A DNA stretch of 45,168 nucleotides from a virus. The notes below the pieces were generated by a model. The model saw only the letters and a program-made list of their open reading frames with translations. It made no database searches and was not told the DNA's origin. Of this stretch, positions 29,609 through 38,648 are shown one piece after another. Made by a program: the position numbers and the translations under genes. Position 1 is the first letter of the stretch. Each line of letters starts with the position of its first letter. The stretch is taken from positions 1 to 45,168 of IMG/VR virus record IMGVR_UViG_3300008116_000196; one strand, given 5' to 3'.

Positions 29609-30460
29609 ATGGCAAGATCTTCGCAAATAAAAAGTGACGGCACGTTAAATGTTTTTAGTTCACTTGATGAAGTTACTCAATCGACAATCAGTGAAAGCAA
29701 AACATATTTGCGCGCTGCCGAGTTTGATGAAGTGACAATTAGTCCATTGACGAACGGTTTAGCGCAAAGAAAAACAAATGATGGTCGAATTTTAGTTGCA
29801 AATATTTTTAATGAAATTAATATTGTAACGCGAGGATTGACATTACAATTAGATGCTGAAGAAAATGCAAGTTATCCAAACTCTGGATCAACTTGGTTTG
29901 ACATAAGTGCTGGAACTGCAAATGACGTAACATTATATAATAGTCCAACATTTACAAATAGTTCGCCAAGGTATTTTACATTTAATGGTTCAAATCAATA
30001 TGGGACGAGCAGTGGAAGAGTTCTTGGCGCGAATAACTATACGAAACAAGTTTGGTTTTATTTAAACGCTTATAATGATAATAATTTAATCAGCGGTACG
30101 AGTGGACATTTTTTATATTTCGGAACTTCGACAAATAAAGTTTATTCAGGGCATACAAATTTTGGCAATTTTATGGCATATGGTTCTACAGCAACATTTG
30201 ATTTAAACAAGTGGTATAATGTAGCATTAACGTTTGATGTTGCAGTTGGTTTTACATTATATGTAAATGGTACTCAAGATAGCACATATTCTTGGACTAC
30301 TGCATTACCAGGAGATGGTTCCACAAATATAGCCTGTTTTAGCGCTGGTGGTAATTTATTAAATGGTAGAATGTCGCAAGCACTTACTTATGATGTAACA
30401 TTAACTGCAGATGAAATTAAACAAAATTATGATCTAACTAAAACTCGATATGGGTTTTAG
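29609..30460 (+). CDS. LamG/concanavalin A-like lectin tail adhesin (283 aa)
   Basis: Residues 1-70 form a lead region. From about residue 73 the protein shows the pattern of a LamG/ConA-like jelly roll: LTLQLDAEENASYPNSGSTWFDIS, then VTLYNSPTFTNSSPRYFTFNGSNQYGTSS, KQVWFYLNAYND, GHFLYFGTSTN, KWYNVALTFDVAVGFTLYVNGTQ and a closing LLNGRMSQALTYDVTLTADEIKQNYD. Such domains bind glycans, so a surface-polysaccharide adhesin at the tail is likely. No glycosidase acid residues can be singled out. It lies 2 bases after the giant fibre and is the last gene before the next late promoter, so it may cap or accompany that fibre. Confidence 0.82.
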   Translation: MARSSQIKSDGTLNVFSSLDEVTQSTISESKTYLRAAEFDEVTISPLTNGLAQRKTNDGRILVANIFNEINIVTRGLTLQLDAEENASYPNSGSTWFDISAGTANDVTLYNSPTFTNSSPRYFTFNGSNQYGTSSGRVLGANNYTKQVWFYLNAYNDNNLISGTSGHFLYFGTSTNKVYSGHTNFGNFMAYGSTATFDLNKWYNVALTFDVAVGFTLYVNGTQDSTYSWTTALPGDGSTNIACFSAGGNLLNGRMSQALTYDVTLTADEIKQNYDLTKTRYGF

Positions 30461-30465
30461 AGTAA

Positions 30466-30473
30466 AATAAATA
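30466..30473 (+). promoter_or_regulatory. Late promoter box AATAAATA
   Basis: Same octamer variant as at 18754 and 38615, in the 43-base gap between the lectin gene and the 1601-aa fibre, 30 bases before the ATG. It would drive the third fibre unit through to 38606. Confidence 0.6.
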
Positions 30474-30503
30474 TTAGATAACCAATTGGGTAAAATTTAA
30501 AAA

Positions 30504-33500
30504 ATGGCAAAATTACAAGGCAATACACGAATTTATGGTAATGTAACCGTAGATACAACAGTCATTGCCCAAACATTAAATGCGAATACAGTATTTGTGG
30601 ATGGCACAAACGTGCAGGCTCGCCTCACAAATACAGAAAGCCGAGCAAACAGCGCATTAAACGATTCTGTCTTTAAAAATGTAGCCAACACAACTGCCTC
30701 TATTTCACCTTCTTCAAATAACGATACACTTAAAATCGTTGGCGATCCAGGTGGCGTTTCTATTGTTACAGTTTCTGGCAATACAGTAAGTATTTTTACA
30801 CCAACTGTTGGTGGTGCTCAAGGTGTACAGGGTGAACAAGGCGCGCAAGGATACCAAGGTGAGCAAGGCTTCCAGGGTCATCAAGGCGAGCAGGGAGCAC
30901 AAGGTTTTCAAGGCGTACAGGGCGAGCAAGGTCATCAGGGGCGTCAAGGTTCTCAAGGTGTGCAGGGTGAACAAGGTTCACAGGGTTTCCAAGGTCATCA
31001 AGGTGAACAGGGCGTACAAGGCTCACAAGGTCATCAAGGTGAGCAAGGGTTCCAAGGACACCAAGGTGAACAAGGTCATCAGGGACATCAAGGTGAGCAA
31101 GGGTTCCAAGGACACCAAGGTGAACAAGGCGTACAAGGTGCTCAAGGCGCACAAGGTTTCCAAGGTCATCAAGGCGAGCAAGGGTTCCAAGGTGTGCAAG
31201 GCGCTCAAGGACACCAGGGCGCTCAGGGTTCTCAGGGTTTCCAAGGCGTACAGGGTGAACAAGGTTCACAAGGCTTCCAAGGACACCAAGGCGAACAAGG
31301 CGTTCAAGGTTCACAGGGTCAACAAGGTGCACAAGGTTCACAAGGTTTCCAGGGTGTACAAGGTCATCAGGGTCATCAGGGTGAACAAGGCTTCCAAGGC
31401 GTACAGGGTGAACAAGGATCTCAAGGCTTTCAAGGCGTACAGGGTGAACAAGGATCTCAAGGCTTTCAAGGTGTTCAAGGAAATCAAGGTGTACAAGGTA
31501 CAACTGGCGCCAAAGGTGAAACTGGTGAATTTGGCGGTGCATCTTTTGAATATGAATTCAGAGTCGAAACTAACGATCCAGTTAATCTTGGAAATGGATT
31601 AGTACAGTTTAATGTAAATCCATTTAATACAGCAAACACATTATACATTAGTTTCCTTGATCAAAATTCAGCGAATGTATTCAACTTCTTGCAAACGATT
31701 GATGATTCAACGTCAACAATCAAGGGCACGTTTAAGATTGCTAACACAGCAAACGTTAGTGAGTTTGCATTCTTCAGTATTAATGGATTACACACTAATG
31801 ATCTAGATCACTTCAATGTTCCAGTTGCTTGGACAAGTGGTATATCAAACCTAGCAAATACAACTGCGGTAACACTTTCGTTTGTGCGTACTGGTGATCG
31901 CGGCGACAAGGGTGAGCAGGGTTATCAAGGTATACAAGGTGCTGTTGGTGCACAAGGTGAGCAGGGAGCACAGGGCTTCCAGGGTGTTCAAGGAGAGCAA
32001 GGCGCTCAAGGTTTCCAAGGAGTTCAAGGTCATCAAGGTCATCAAGGTGAACAGGGCTTCCAGGGTGTTCAAGGTGAACAGGGCGCACAAGGTTATCAAG
32101 GTGTTCAAGGCACTATTGGTGCGCAAGGCGAGCAAGGTGCTCAAGGTCGTCAAGGCGAACAAGGTTCACAAGGTCATCAAGGTTTCCAAGGCGAGCAAGG
32201 TCATCAGGGACATCAAGGCGATCAAGGTTTCCAAGGTGAACAAGGACACCAAGGATTCCAAGGCGAACAGGGAGCACAAGGTTTCCAAGGCGTTCAAGGA
32301 GCACAAGGACGTCAAGGTGATCAGGGTCATCAAGGTTATCAAGGCGAGCAAGGTCATCAAGGGCATCAAGGCGATCAAGGTTTCCAAGGTGAGCAAGGCT
32401 TCCAGGGTCATCAAGGTCATCAAGGTGAGCAGGGTTTCCAAGGTGAGCAAGGAGCACAAGGTCATCAGGGACGTCAAGGTGAACAGGGCGTTCAAGGTGC
32501 GCAAGGACTCCAAGGATTCCAGGGTGAACAAGGACGTCAAGGTGCACAAGGTGCACAGGGTGCACAAGGTGTGCAGGGTGAACAAGGTTTCCAAGGACAC
32601 CAAGGTGAACAAGGCATTCAAGGTTCACAAGGTCAGCAAGGTGCTCAAGGCGTTCAAGGTCATCAAGGTGTACAAGGACCACAGGGCGAACAGGGTGTAC
32701 AAGGTGCACAAGGTGTGCAAGGCGATCAAGGTCATCAGGGACACCAAGGTCAACAAGGTTCACAAGGCGTACAAGGTGACGTAGGTGCACAGGGTTCTGT
32801 TGGCGCTCAAGGTTCACAAGGTGTGCAGGGCGATCAAGGTGTACAAGGTGAAGTAGGTGCTCAAGGTGCTCAGGGCGTTCAAGGTGCACAAGGTCGTGAT
32901 GGTAACTTTGGTGGCGCAACTTTTGATTATACTTTTGATACTAACACAAATGCAACAGATCCTGGAACTGGACGTTTAAAATTAAACAATAGTGTACTTG
33001 CGCTTGCAACACAACTTTATATTGATAATTTAGATGACGGTTCAACTGACATTCAAAATTTCTTAACAACAATCGACGATTCAACATCGACGATCAAGGG
33101 TCACTTTAGAATTTCAGCAAAGTTTGATTCTACAAGTTTTGCATTTTATACCATATCTGCTCTTACAAATAATTCAGGTTACTTCACCGCTAACTGTGCT
33201 TATCTTTCTGGTAGCGGTTGGTCTCCAAATAATAATGATGATGTTATAATCACGTTTGCGCGAACTGGTGACGTTGGTGACACTGGTCCACAAGGTGTTC
33301 AAGGTGCGACTGGCGCACAAGGTGCTGTCGGTGCTCAGGGTGAACAAGGTGCTGTTGGTGCTCAGGGCGATCAAGGCGTACAGGGTGCTGTTGGTGCACA
33401 AGGTGAGCAGGGAGCACAGGGTGTGCAAGGCGCTCAAGGTGCTGTCGGTGCGCAGGGTGAACAAGGTTATCAAGGACATCAAGGTTCTCAAGGCGTTCAA

Positions 33501-35309
33501 GGTGCACAAGGCGCACAAGGCGCTGTTGGTGCGCAGGGTGAACAAGGATTCCAGGGCGTACAGGGTGCACAAGGCGCACAAGGAGCTGTCGGTGCACAAG
33601 GTACAGAAGGCGCACAAGGCTCAACAGGCGATAAAGGTGGATTGCGTTATACGTTCAATACAACGGTAACGATGGCGGATCCAGGAACTGGATTAATTCG
33701 TTATAATAATTCAGCAATTGGTAGTGTAACAAAAGTAGCCATCAGCGATCTAGATGTCACATCAACAGACTTTAGCGCATATCTCTTAACTGCTGATGAT
33801 TCAACAAATGCTGTTAAGGGCTACTTGATTATTAAATCAAATAATCCTAGCGATCCTACTTCAACAATATTCCAAATCAATAGTCTTGTTGATAATGTTG
33901 GATGGGTTGAATATGATGTAACGTATGTTTCTGGCGCACGTCCATCAAGCGGTGAAGGTCTCGTAATTGAATTTGCACGATCAGGCGATAAGGGCGCTGT
34001 TGGTGCTCAAGGTGCTGTTGGTTCTCAGGGCGCTCAAGGCGTTCAAGGTGCTCAAGGTGCTGTTGGTTCTCAGGGCGCTCAAGGTGTGCAAGGCGCTCAA
34101 GGTTCTGTTGGTTCTCAGGGTGCTCAAGGCGTTCAGGGCGCACAAGGTTCTCAAGGCGTACAAGGTTCTCAAGGTCAACAAGGTGCCGTCGGTGCTCAAG
34201 GTACTCAAGGCGTACAAGGTGCTCAAGGTGCTGTTGGTTCTCAGGGCGCTCAAGGTGAACAAGGCGTTCAAGGTTCTGTTGGCGCACAAGGTGCACAAGG
34301 TTCTCAAGGTATACAAGGTGCACAGGGTGTGCAAGGCGCTAAAGGTGAGATTCCTACAGGTGCTGTGATCTACACAAGTGGTGCAACAGCACCAGTGTCG
34401 CCAGCAGAGGGTGATGAATGGTTTGATACTGACCTTGGATTGCTATTCAAATATATCAACGACGGCGACAGCACTCAATGGGTAGAAGTTGGTCCTGCTG
34501 GCTCAGGCGGCGGTGGCGGTGGCGGCGGTGCACAAGGTGCTCAAGGATTCCAAGGCGTACAAGGCGCGCCTGGTTCTGCTGCAGCAGCAATTGCTGTAGC
34601 AAGAAATTCTTTTGTTGGTGATGGTAATACAAATTCGTTTACTTTGGCAACTGCACCACTTAATGAAGATCAAGTGCTTGTATTCGTTAACAATGTATTC
34701 CAACGTAACAGCGCATACAATGTAAGTTCTACGACTCTATCGTTTGATGTGGCGCCAGATACAAATGACGTAATTGATGCTTATCATATTACTGGTACTG
34801 CTGGCGCTCAAGGTGCAACTGGTGCAACTGGCGCAAAGGGCGAACAAGGATTCCAAGGTGTACAAGGTGCATCAGGTGGTCCACAAGGTGCTCAAGGATT
34901 CCAAGGTGTTCAGGGTACTGCTGGCGCTCAGGGTTCTCAGGGTGTTCAAGGCGCAGCAGGAACAGGCACAAAGGGAGATAAGGGGGACTCTGGTTCAGCA
35001 GCAATTTCTGTAACAAGAAATTCATTCCTTGCAAATGGCGTTGCTGTTGACTTTACACTTACAACGACACCATTTAATGAAGATCACGCTCTTGTCTTTG
35101 TTGATCGCGTTCTTCAAAGAAATAACGAATATAACGTATCTTCAACAACACTCACTTTTGATGGCGCACCAGATGCAAATGCAAACGTTGACGTATTTGT
35201 AATCGCTGGAACTGCTGGTCCACAAGGTCCTGCTGGCGCGCAAGGTGTACAAGGTGCCACAGGTGCTGGTGCTGAGGTTCTCCATCCTTTCTTACTCATG
35301 GGTGCTTAA
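30504..35309 (+). CDS. Long collagen-like tail fibre with three interspersed modules (1601 aa)
   Basis: The N-terminal ~104 residues ([31 protein letters not shown]) form a beta-helix-like start different from the other fibres. Collagen tracts lie at about 105-342, 466-801, 924-1046 and 1163-1285, separated by modules of subtype II, subtype I and a diverged form. The first tracts are GxQ with E/F/H/R/S; the last two are dominated by [10 protein letters not shown]. The C-terminus holds a '[29 protein letters not shown]' domain, an eight-Gly linker and two tandem ~67-residue beta domains ([36 protein letters not shown] and its copy) separated by short collagen. It ends HPFLLMGA just before the next gene's ATG. 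Confidence 0.84.
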   Translation: MAKLQGNTRIYGNVTVDTTVIAQTLNANTVFVDGTNVQARLTNTESRANSALNDSVFKNVANTTASISPSSNNDTLKIVGDPGGVSIVTVSGNTVSIFTPTVGGAQGVQGEQGAQGYQGEQGFQGHQGEQGAQGFQGVQGEQGHQGRQGSQGVQGEQGSQGFQGHQGEQGVQGSQGHQGEQGFQGHQGEQGHQGHQGEQGFQGHQGEQGVQGAQGAQGFQGHQGEQGFQGVQGAQGHQGAQGSQGFQGVQGEQGSQGFQGHQGEQGVQGSQGQQGAQGSQGFQGVQGHQGHQGEQGFQGVQGEQGSQGFQGVQGEQGSQGFQGVQGNQGVQGTTGAKGETGEFGGASFEYEFRVETNDPVNLGNGLVQFNVNPFNTANTLYISFLDQNSANVFNFLQTIDDSTSTIKGTFKIANTANVSEFAFFSINGLHTNDLDHFNVPVAWTSGISNLANTTAVTLSFVRTGDRGDKGEQGYQGIQGAVGAQGEQGAQGFQGVQGEQGAQGFQGVQGHQGHQGEQGFQGVQGEQGAQGYQGVQGTIGAQGEQGAQGRQGEQGSQGHQGFQGEQGHQGHQGDQGFQGEQGHQGFQGEQGAQGFQGVQGAQGRQGDQGHQGYQGEQGHQGHQGDQGFQGEQGFQGHQGHQGEQGFQGEQGAQGHQGRQGEQGVQGAQGLQGFQGEQGRQGAQGAQGAQGVQGEQGFQGHQGEQGIQGSQGQQGAQGVQGHQGVQGPQGEQGVQGAQGVQGDQGHQGHQGQQGSQGVQGDVGAQGSVGAQGSQGVQGDQGVQGEVGAQGAQGVQGAQGRDGNFGGATFDYTFDTNTNATDPGTGRLKLNNSVLALATQLYIDNLDDGSTDIQNFLTTIDDSTSTIKGHFRISAKFDSTSFAFYTISALTNNSGYFTANCAYLSGSGWSPNNNDDVIITFARTGDVGDTGPQGVQGATGAQGAVGAQGEQGAVGAQGDQGVQGAVGAQGEQGAQGVQGAQGAVGAQGEQGYQGHQGSQGVQGAQGAQGAVGAQGEQGFQGVQGAQGAQGAVGAQGTEGAQGSTGDKGGLRYTFNTTVTMADPGTGLIRYNNSAIGSVTKVAISDLDVTSTDFSAYLLTADDSTNAVKGYLIIKSNNPSDPTSTIFQINSLVDNVGWVEYDVTYVSGARPSSGEGLVIEFARSGDKGAVGAQGAVGSQGAQGVQGAQGAVGSQGAQGVQGAQGSVGSQGAQGVQGAQGSQGVQGSQGQQGAVGAQGTQGVQGAQGAVGSQGAQGEQGVQGSVGAQGAQGSQGIQGAQGVQGAKGEIPTGAVIYTSGATAPVSPAEGDEWFDTDLGLLFKYINDGDSTQWVEVGPAGSGGGGGGGGAQGAQGFQGVQGAPGSAAAAIAVARNSFVGDGNTNSFTLATAPLNEDQVLVFVNNVFQRNSAYNVSSTTLSFDVAPDTNDVIDAYHITGTAGAQGATGATGAKGEQGFQGVQGASGGPQGAQGFQGVQGTAGAQGSQGVQGAAGTGTKGDKGDSGSAAISVTRNSFLANGVAVDFTLTTTPFNEDHALVFVDRVLQRNNEYNVSSTTLTFDGAPDANANVDVFVIAGTAGPQGPAGAQGVQGATGAGAEVLHPFLLMGA
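31032..31129 (+). repeat. 44-base perfect direct repeat within a collagen tract
   Basis: Bases 31032-31075 and 31086-31129 are identical, offset 54 bases (six triplets), encoding [15 protein letters not shown]. It indicates recent duplication within the tract. Confidence 0.8.
31395..31466 (+). repeat. 36-base perfect tandem duplication in a collagen tract
   Basis: Two adjacent identical 36-base units (31395-31430 and 31431-31466) encode [12 protein letters not shown] twice. The absence of any silent difference suggests very recent slippage or unequal recombination. Confidence 0.88.
31530..31898 (+). repeat. Inter-collagen module, subtype II, copy 3
   Basis: Starts at residue 343 of the 1601-aa fibre. 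Preceded by GAKGETGE; contains [46 protein letters not shown] and FNVPVAW, ending LSFVRTGD. Its closest relative is the module in the 1043-aa fibre. Confidence 0.9.
32907..33272 (+). repeat. Inter-collagen module, subtype I, copy 3
   Basis: Starts at residue 802 of the 1601-aa fibre. Preceded by GRDGN; contains [44 protein letters not shown] and AYLSG, ending ITFARTGD. Its closest relative is the module at 25575. Confidence 0.9.
33642..33989 (+). repeat. Inter-collagen module, diverged copy
   Basis: Starts at residue 1047 of the 1601-aa fibre. It keeps the frame [39 protein letters not shown] but lacks the FGGA start and the conserved TIDDSTS block. Closest to subtype I by the YVSG and FAR-S/T-GD motifs. 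Confidence 0.7.
34599..34799 (+). repeat. C-terminal beta domain, first of two tandem copies
   Basis: Encodes [48 protein letters not shown]. The second copy lies at 35013-35213. A collagen-like linker (GAQGATG onward) separates them. Confidence 0.85.
35013..35213 (+). repeat. C-terminal beta domain, second of two tandem copies
   Basis: Encodes [48 protein letters not shown], clearly paralogous to 34599-34799 and of the same length. Confidence 0.85.
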
Positions 35310-35642
35310 ATGCCATTTACATACAAAGTATTAGGACAAGCTGCTCCAAACGCAGCATCAACTTCGAATGTGTATACGGTTCCTGCCGCAACACAGGCTG
35401 TTATTTCTTCCATTGTAATTACAAATCGAAATAACAATGCAAATGCAACGTACAGATTAGCAGTTCAACCTGCTGGTGCTGCTCTTGCAAATCAACATTA
35501 CATTGCTTTTGATGCACCAATTAATGCACTTGACTCAATTGCATTAACACTTGGTGTGACAATGGGCAACACAGACGTATTGTCTGTCTATTCAGCAAAT
35601 GCAAATATTTCCTTCAGCGTATTTGGTTCAGAGATTACCTAA
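35310..35642 (+). CDS. Conserved small beta-sandwich virion protein (110 aa)
   Basis: The 110-aa product (PFTYKVLGQAAPNAASTSNVYTVPAATQAVISSIVITNRN, ANQHYIAFDAPINALDSIALTLGVTMGNTDVLSVYSANANISFSVFGSEI) matches a type of small protein that recurs beside fibre genes in T4-like marine phages. It is all beta, without Cys or catalytic motifs, and resembles proteins that carry a 'T-V-P-A-A-T-x-x-V-I/V-S' start and 'N-x-H-Y-I-A-x-D' centre. It starts on the base after the stop of the 1601-aa fibre. A likely role is a fibre-associated or capsid/tail decoration protein; not known. Confidence 0.75.
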   Translation: MPFTYKVLGQAAPNAASTSNVYTVPAATQAVISSIVITNRNNNANATYRLAVQPAGAALANQHYIAFDAPINALDSIALTLGVTMGNTDVLSVYSANANISFSVFGSEIT

Positions 35643-35647
35643 TAAAC

Positions 35648-37351
35648 ATGGGCATTAAGTTATATTCAATTCAGGGTATTTCTGCGATGAGTGCGAACGG
35701 CGCTGTTCGTTATGCACTCACAAATCCAAGTACAAATCGAAATCCGAATTGGAATTTTACTCCACCAGGTAAAACAGTAATTCTCACTTTTAAACAGTCT
35801 GGTTTATGGGTTGCGCCTGAAGGTGTGACTGAAGTTGAATACCTTGTCGTTGCTGGTGGTGGCGGTGGTGCATCTAGAAATGGAGCAGGTGGTGGTGGTG
35901 CTGGTGGATTTAGAATAGGATCTTCATATCCAGTGACTGCTGGAAACACTTATACAATTACGATTGGTTCTGGTGGAGCAGGTGGAGGCGATGACACTGC
36001 GCCATATAATGGCGCAAATGGAACTAGTTCAGTTTTTGATACAATCACTTCTGCTGGCGGTGGTGGTGGTGGTTTGGGTGCTGGATTTAATGGTGGTTCA
36101 GGTGGTGGTGGTGGAAGAAATTCACCAAATGCTGGCGGATCAGGAAATATACCATCGGTAAGTCCATCACAAGGAAATAATGGTGGAAGTGGTTTTGGTG
36201 GCGGAGGCGGCGGTGGTGGTTCAGGCGCTGCTGGTAATGCTGGAAGCCCAAGCACTGGTAATGGTGGTGATGGTGGCACTGGTGCTGCATCTTCAATAAC
36301 AGGCACGTCAGTGACTTATGCTGGCGGTGGTGGCGGATCTGGTATAGATAGTCCGGGAACTGGTGCAGGCGGCGCAGGAGGAACAGGTGGCGGTGGTGCA
36401 GGAGCATCAACAAGTAGTGGAACTGGACCATCAGGAACAGCTGGAGAAACTAACACTGGTGGCGGCGGTGGTGGTGGTGGTTATAATTTTTCAGCAAATA
36501 TCACTGGTGGCACTGGCGGCTCTGGTATCGTCATCCTCAAATATACAATGCCAGCAACAGGTGTACAAGTATTCAATTCCACAGCAGAATGGATTTGCCC
36601 AACTGGTGTGACGTCTGTTGACTATCTTGTTGTTGCTGGTGGTGGAGGAGGAGGATCTCGATATGGTGGTGGCGGTGGAGCAGGTGGATTTAGAACTGGA
36701 ACTGGATTTGCAGTAACTGCTGGCCAGACCTATACAATCACTGTTGGTGCTGGTGGTAGTGGTGGTGCGCAGGGCGGTTATAATGTTGGTTCTGATGGTA
36801 ATGACTCTGTTTTTAGCACTATCACTAGCACAAGAGGTGGTAAAGGTGGAGCAGGCACACCTGCTGTGTCTGCTGGAAATGGTGGTTCTGGTGGTGGTTC
36901 TGGATTGTCAGGCACAAGTGGTGGAACTGGTAACACTCCAAGCACATCGCCAAGTCAAGGAAATAATGGCGGAAATTGCCCAACAGTAAATCCAAATACT
37001 GGAGTTGGTGGCGGGGGAGGTGCAGGTGCAGCTGGAGAAAATGGAAATACAGACGGTGCAGGTCATGGTGGTGATGGTGGTAATGGCACTGCATCATCTA
37101 TAACAGGAACATCAGTCACATATGCTGGTGGCGGCGGCGGAGGTGGATATCGAATTAGTGGAACGGGTGGTACTGGCGGCGCAGGCGGCGGCGGCAACGC
37201 AGGACCATCATCCAATTCAAATGGATCTGCTGGTAGCCCTAATACTGGTGGCGGCGGTGGTGGTGCCTCTTGGGACGATAATGCTGGCGATTCGAATAGT
37301 GCAGGCGGCAACGGCGGTTCAGGTATCGTTATTCTAAAACTTAATGCGTAA
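35648..37351 (+). CDS. Glycine-rich tail adhesin with two tandem Gly-rich domains (567 aa)
   Basis: After a ~37-residue lead, two copies of the same domain follow (about 38-299 and 302-567). Each begins with a W-x-A/C-P-x-G-V-T-x-V-x-Y-LVVAGGGGG motif, continues with GGGGAGGF and YTITIGSGGAGG / YTITVGAGGSGG, contains SSITGTSVTYAGGGGG, and closes with GGSGIVILK. Runs of five to eight Gly dominate. In Salmonella phage S16, the gp38 adhesin packs such glycine runs into a polyglycine-II lattice that presents host-binding loops; a similar receptor-binding role is inferred. The loops between Gly runs differ most between the two copies. It sits in a fibre operon just ahead of three small genes including an oxygenase. 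Confidence 0.78.
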   Translation: MGIKLYSIQGISAMSANGAVRYALTNPSTNRNPNWNFTPPGKTVILTFKQSGLWVAPEGVTEVEYLVVAGGGGGASRNGAGGGGAGGFRIGSSYPVTAGNTYTITIGSGGAGGGDDTAPYNGANGTSSVFDTITSAGGGGGGLGAGFNGGSGGGGGRNSPNAGGSGNIPSVSPSQGNNGGSGFGGGGGGGGSGAAGNAGSPSTGNGGDGGTGAASSITGTSVTYAGGGGGSGIDSPGTGAGGAGGTGGGGAGASTSSGTGPSGTAGETNTGGGGGGGGYNFSANITGGTGGSGIVILKYTMPATGVQVFNSTAEWICPTGVTSVDYLVVAGGGGGGSRYGGGGGAGGFRTGTGFAVTAGQTYTITVGAGGSGGAQGGYNVGSDGNDSVFSTITSTRGGKGGAGTPAVSAGNGGSGGGSGLSGTSGGTGNTPSTSPSQGNNGGNCPTVNPNTGVGGGGGAGAAGENGNTDGAGHGGDGGNGTASSITGTSVTYAGGGGGGGYRISGTGGTGGAGGGGNAGPSSNSNGSAGSPNTGGGGGGASWDDNAGDSNSAGGNGGSGIVILKLNA

Positions 37352-37365
37352 TTGAGGTGATTTAA

Positions 37366-37614
37366 ATGCAAGCAAAAATTTATCGTTTTTATGGAATTGA
37401 TACGGCAATGGATCTTCTTCGCCCAGGAGCAAAATGGGAGTGGACAGGTGGCGTAGGTTTTACTCGTTGGGATGATCCACGACCACAACCAACAAAAGAA
37501 GAAGTTGAAGAAACACTAGAAAAAATCAAGGCTTTTGAAGATTCAATACATACTATTTGGACAGATGAACAATTAGCAGAAATTGTGGGGCAATTTGATT
37601 CACAACAAACTTAA
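37366..37614 (+). CDS. Small XkdW-like tail-region protein (82 aa)
   Basis: The ATG has a GAGGTG ribosome site 7 bases upstream. The product (QAKIYRFYGIDTAMDLL, then RPGAKWEWTGGVGFTRWDDP, then PQPTKEEVEETLEKIKAFEDSI) has a small beta N-terminal half and a helical C-terminal half. The 'W-x-x-x-x-P-x-P-T-x-E-E-x' centre resembles the XkdW family of phage tail-region proteins, which sit next to fibre genes and may act in fibre assembly. That link is tentative. It lies 14 bases after the glycine-rich adhesin and 11 before the oxygenase. Confidence 0.6.
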   Translation: MQAKIYRFYGIDTAMDLLRPGAKWEWTGGVGFTRWDDPRPQPTKEEVEETLEKIKAFEDSIHTIWTDEQLAEIVGQFDSQQT

Positions 37615-37625
37615 AGGATGATACT

Positions 37626-38231
37626 GTGAAAACATATAATATTTTTCCAACGACAGTTGGCATTGTTGAACTTGAACGAGAATTTACTAAAAAAGAAATT
37701 GATACATTTACAAAATTAGAACGTAGACCAAACGAGGGAAATCAAACAAGTAAAAATTATAACGTTTTAGAACTAAAGGAATTTAAAAAGTTAAAAGAAT
37801 TTGTGACGACTTCTGTAAATAATTATTTTCAAACGATACATCAACCAAAAGAAGATTTAAAGTTGTATGTAACGCAGTCTTGGATTAATTATACAGGTAA
37901 AGGTCAATTTCATCATAAGCATGCTCATCCAAATTCTTTTATTTCTGGCGTTTTATATTTGAATGCTGATATAACAAAAGACAGAATTTATTTTTATAAT
38001 GATGGTTATAAAATGATTGATGTTGAAGCGAAAGAATGGAATGTTTCAAATTCTAAATCATGGTGGTTTGAAGTTGGAATAGGAAAACTTGTAATGTTTC
38101 CTTCTTCACTTACACATATGGTTCAGACGGTAGATCATGAAGAGACAAGAATTAGTTTATCCTTTAATACTTTTTTGAAAGGAAAACTTGGTGTTACTGA
38201 TTCGTTAACAGAGTTAATCTTAGGAGATTAA
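37626..38231 (+). CDS. 2-oxoglutarate/Fe(II)-dependent oxygenase (201 aa)
   Basis: The start is GTG with AAAGGATG about 8 bases upstream. The 201-aa product matches the small 2OG-Fe(II) oxygenase family common in T4-like marine phages. It has a His-rich metal site (His96, 97, 99, 101 in GQFHHKHAHPNSFISGVLYLN), a distal ligand His164 in VMFPSSLTHMV and Arg175 (ETRISLSFN), which would bind the 2OG carboxylate. A double-stranded beta-helix pattern fits between them. The enzyme would couple 2OG decarboxylation to hydroxylation of a substrate. The superfamily includes collagen prolyl and lysyl hydroxylases, and the gene lies in one transcription unit with a collagen-like fibre and a Gly-rich adhesin, so modification of a tail protein is plausible but unproven. 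Confidence 0.82.
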   Translation: MKTYNIFPTTVGIVELEREFTKKEIDTFTKLERRPNEGNQTSKNYNVLELKEFKKLKEFVTTSVNNYFQTIHQPKEDLKLYVTQSWINYTGKGQFHHKHAHPNSFISGVLYLNADITKDRIYFYNDGYKMIDVEAKEWNVSNSKSWWFEVGIGKLVMFPSSLTHMVQTVDHEETRISLSFNTFLKGKLGVTDSLTELILGD

Positions 38232-38237
38232 AATAAA

Positions 38238-38606
38238 ATGGCACATTTTGCACAGCTAGATGAAAATAATGTAGTGACACAAGTTATTGTTGTTGCGAAC
38301 ACAGACACAGCAGATGCAAATGGTGTGGAAAAAGAGCACATCGGAGCAGCATTTTGCGAACGTCTTTTAGGCGGTACTTGGAAACAAACATCATACAATG
38401 GAAATTTCCGTAAACGTTATGCTGGTGTTGGTTACACATATAATGTTGAATTAGATGCATTCGTTCCACCAAAACCCTACTCTTCTTGGGTATTAGATAA
38501 TGATACTGCAACTTGGATTGCACCCGTATCAAAACCAGATGATGGTAAATTATACCGCTGGGATGAACCAACGTTGAGTTGGGTTGAAATTGAAGAACCA
38601 GTTTAA
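38238..38606 (+). CDS. Conserved phage protein beside tail-fibre genes (122 aa)
   Basis: The 122-aa product (AHFAQLDENNVVTQVIVVAN, LLGGTWKQTSYNGNFRKRYAGVGYTYNVELDAFVPPKPYSSWVLDNDTATWIAP, WDEPTLSWVEIEEP) belongs to a type often seen near tail or neck genes in T4-like marine phages. It is beta-rich and rich in Trp and Tyr, with two W-x-(A/E)-(P/I) strands near the end that look like small carbohydrate-binding type strands. No function is known. It ends the third unit, 6 bases after the oxygenase and 8 before the next promoter box. Confidence 0.7.
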   Translation: MAHFAQLDENNVVTQVIVVANTDTADANGVEKEHIGAAFCERLLGGTWKQTSYNGNFRKRYAGVGYTYNVELDAFVPPKPYSSWVLDNDTATWIAPVSKPDDGKLYRWDEPTLSWVEIEEPV

Positions 38607-38614
38607 CTTTTAAA

Positions 38615-38622
38615 AATAAATA
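38615..38622 (+). promoter_or_regulatory. Late promoter box AATAAATA
   Basis: Third copy of this octamer variant, in the 42-base gap before the 1043-aa fibre and 26 bases before its ATG. Its position at the start of a new fibre block matches the other boxes. Confidence 0.6.
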
Positions 38623-38648
38623 CATTTACCTAAACACAGAGTTAAATA

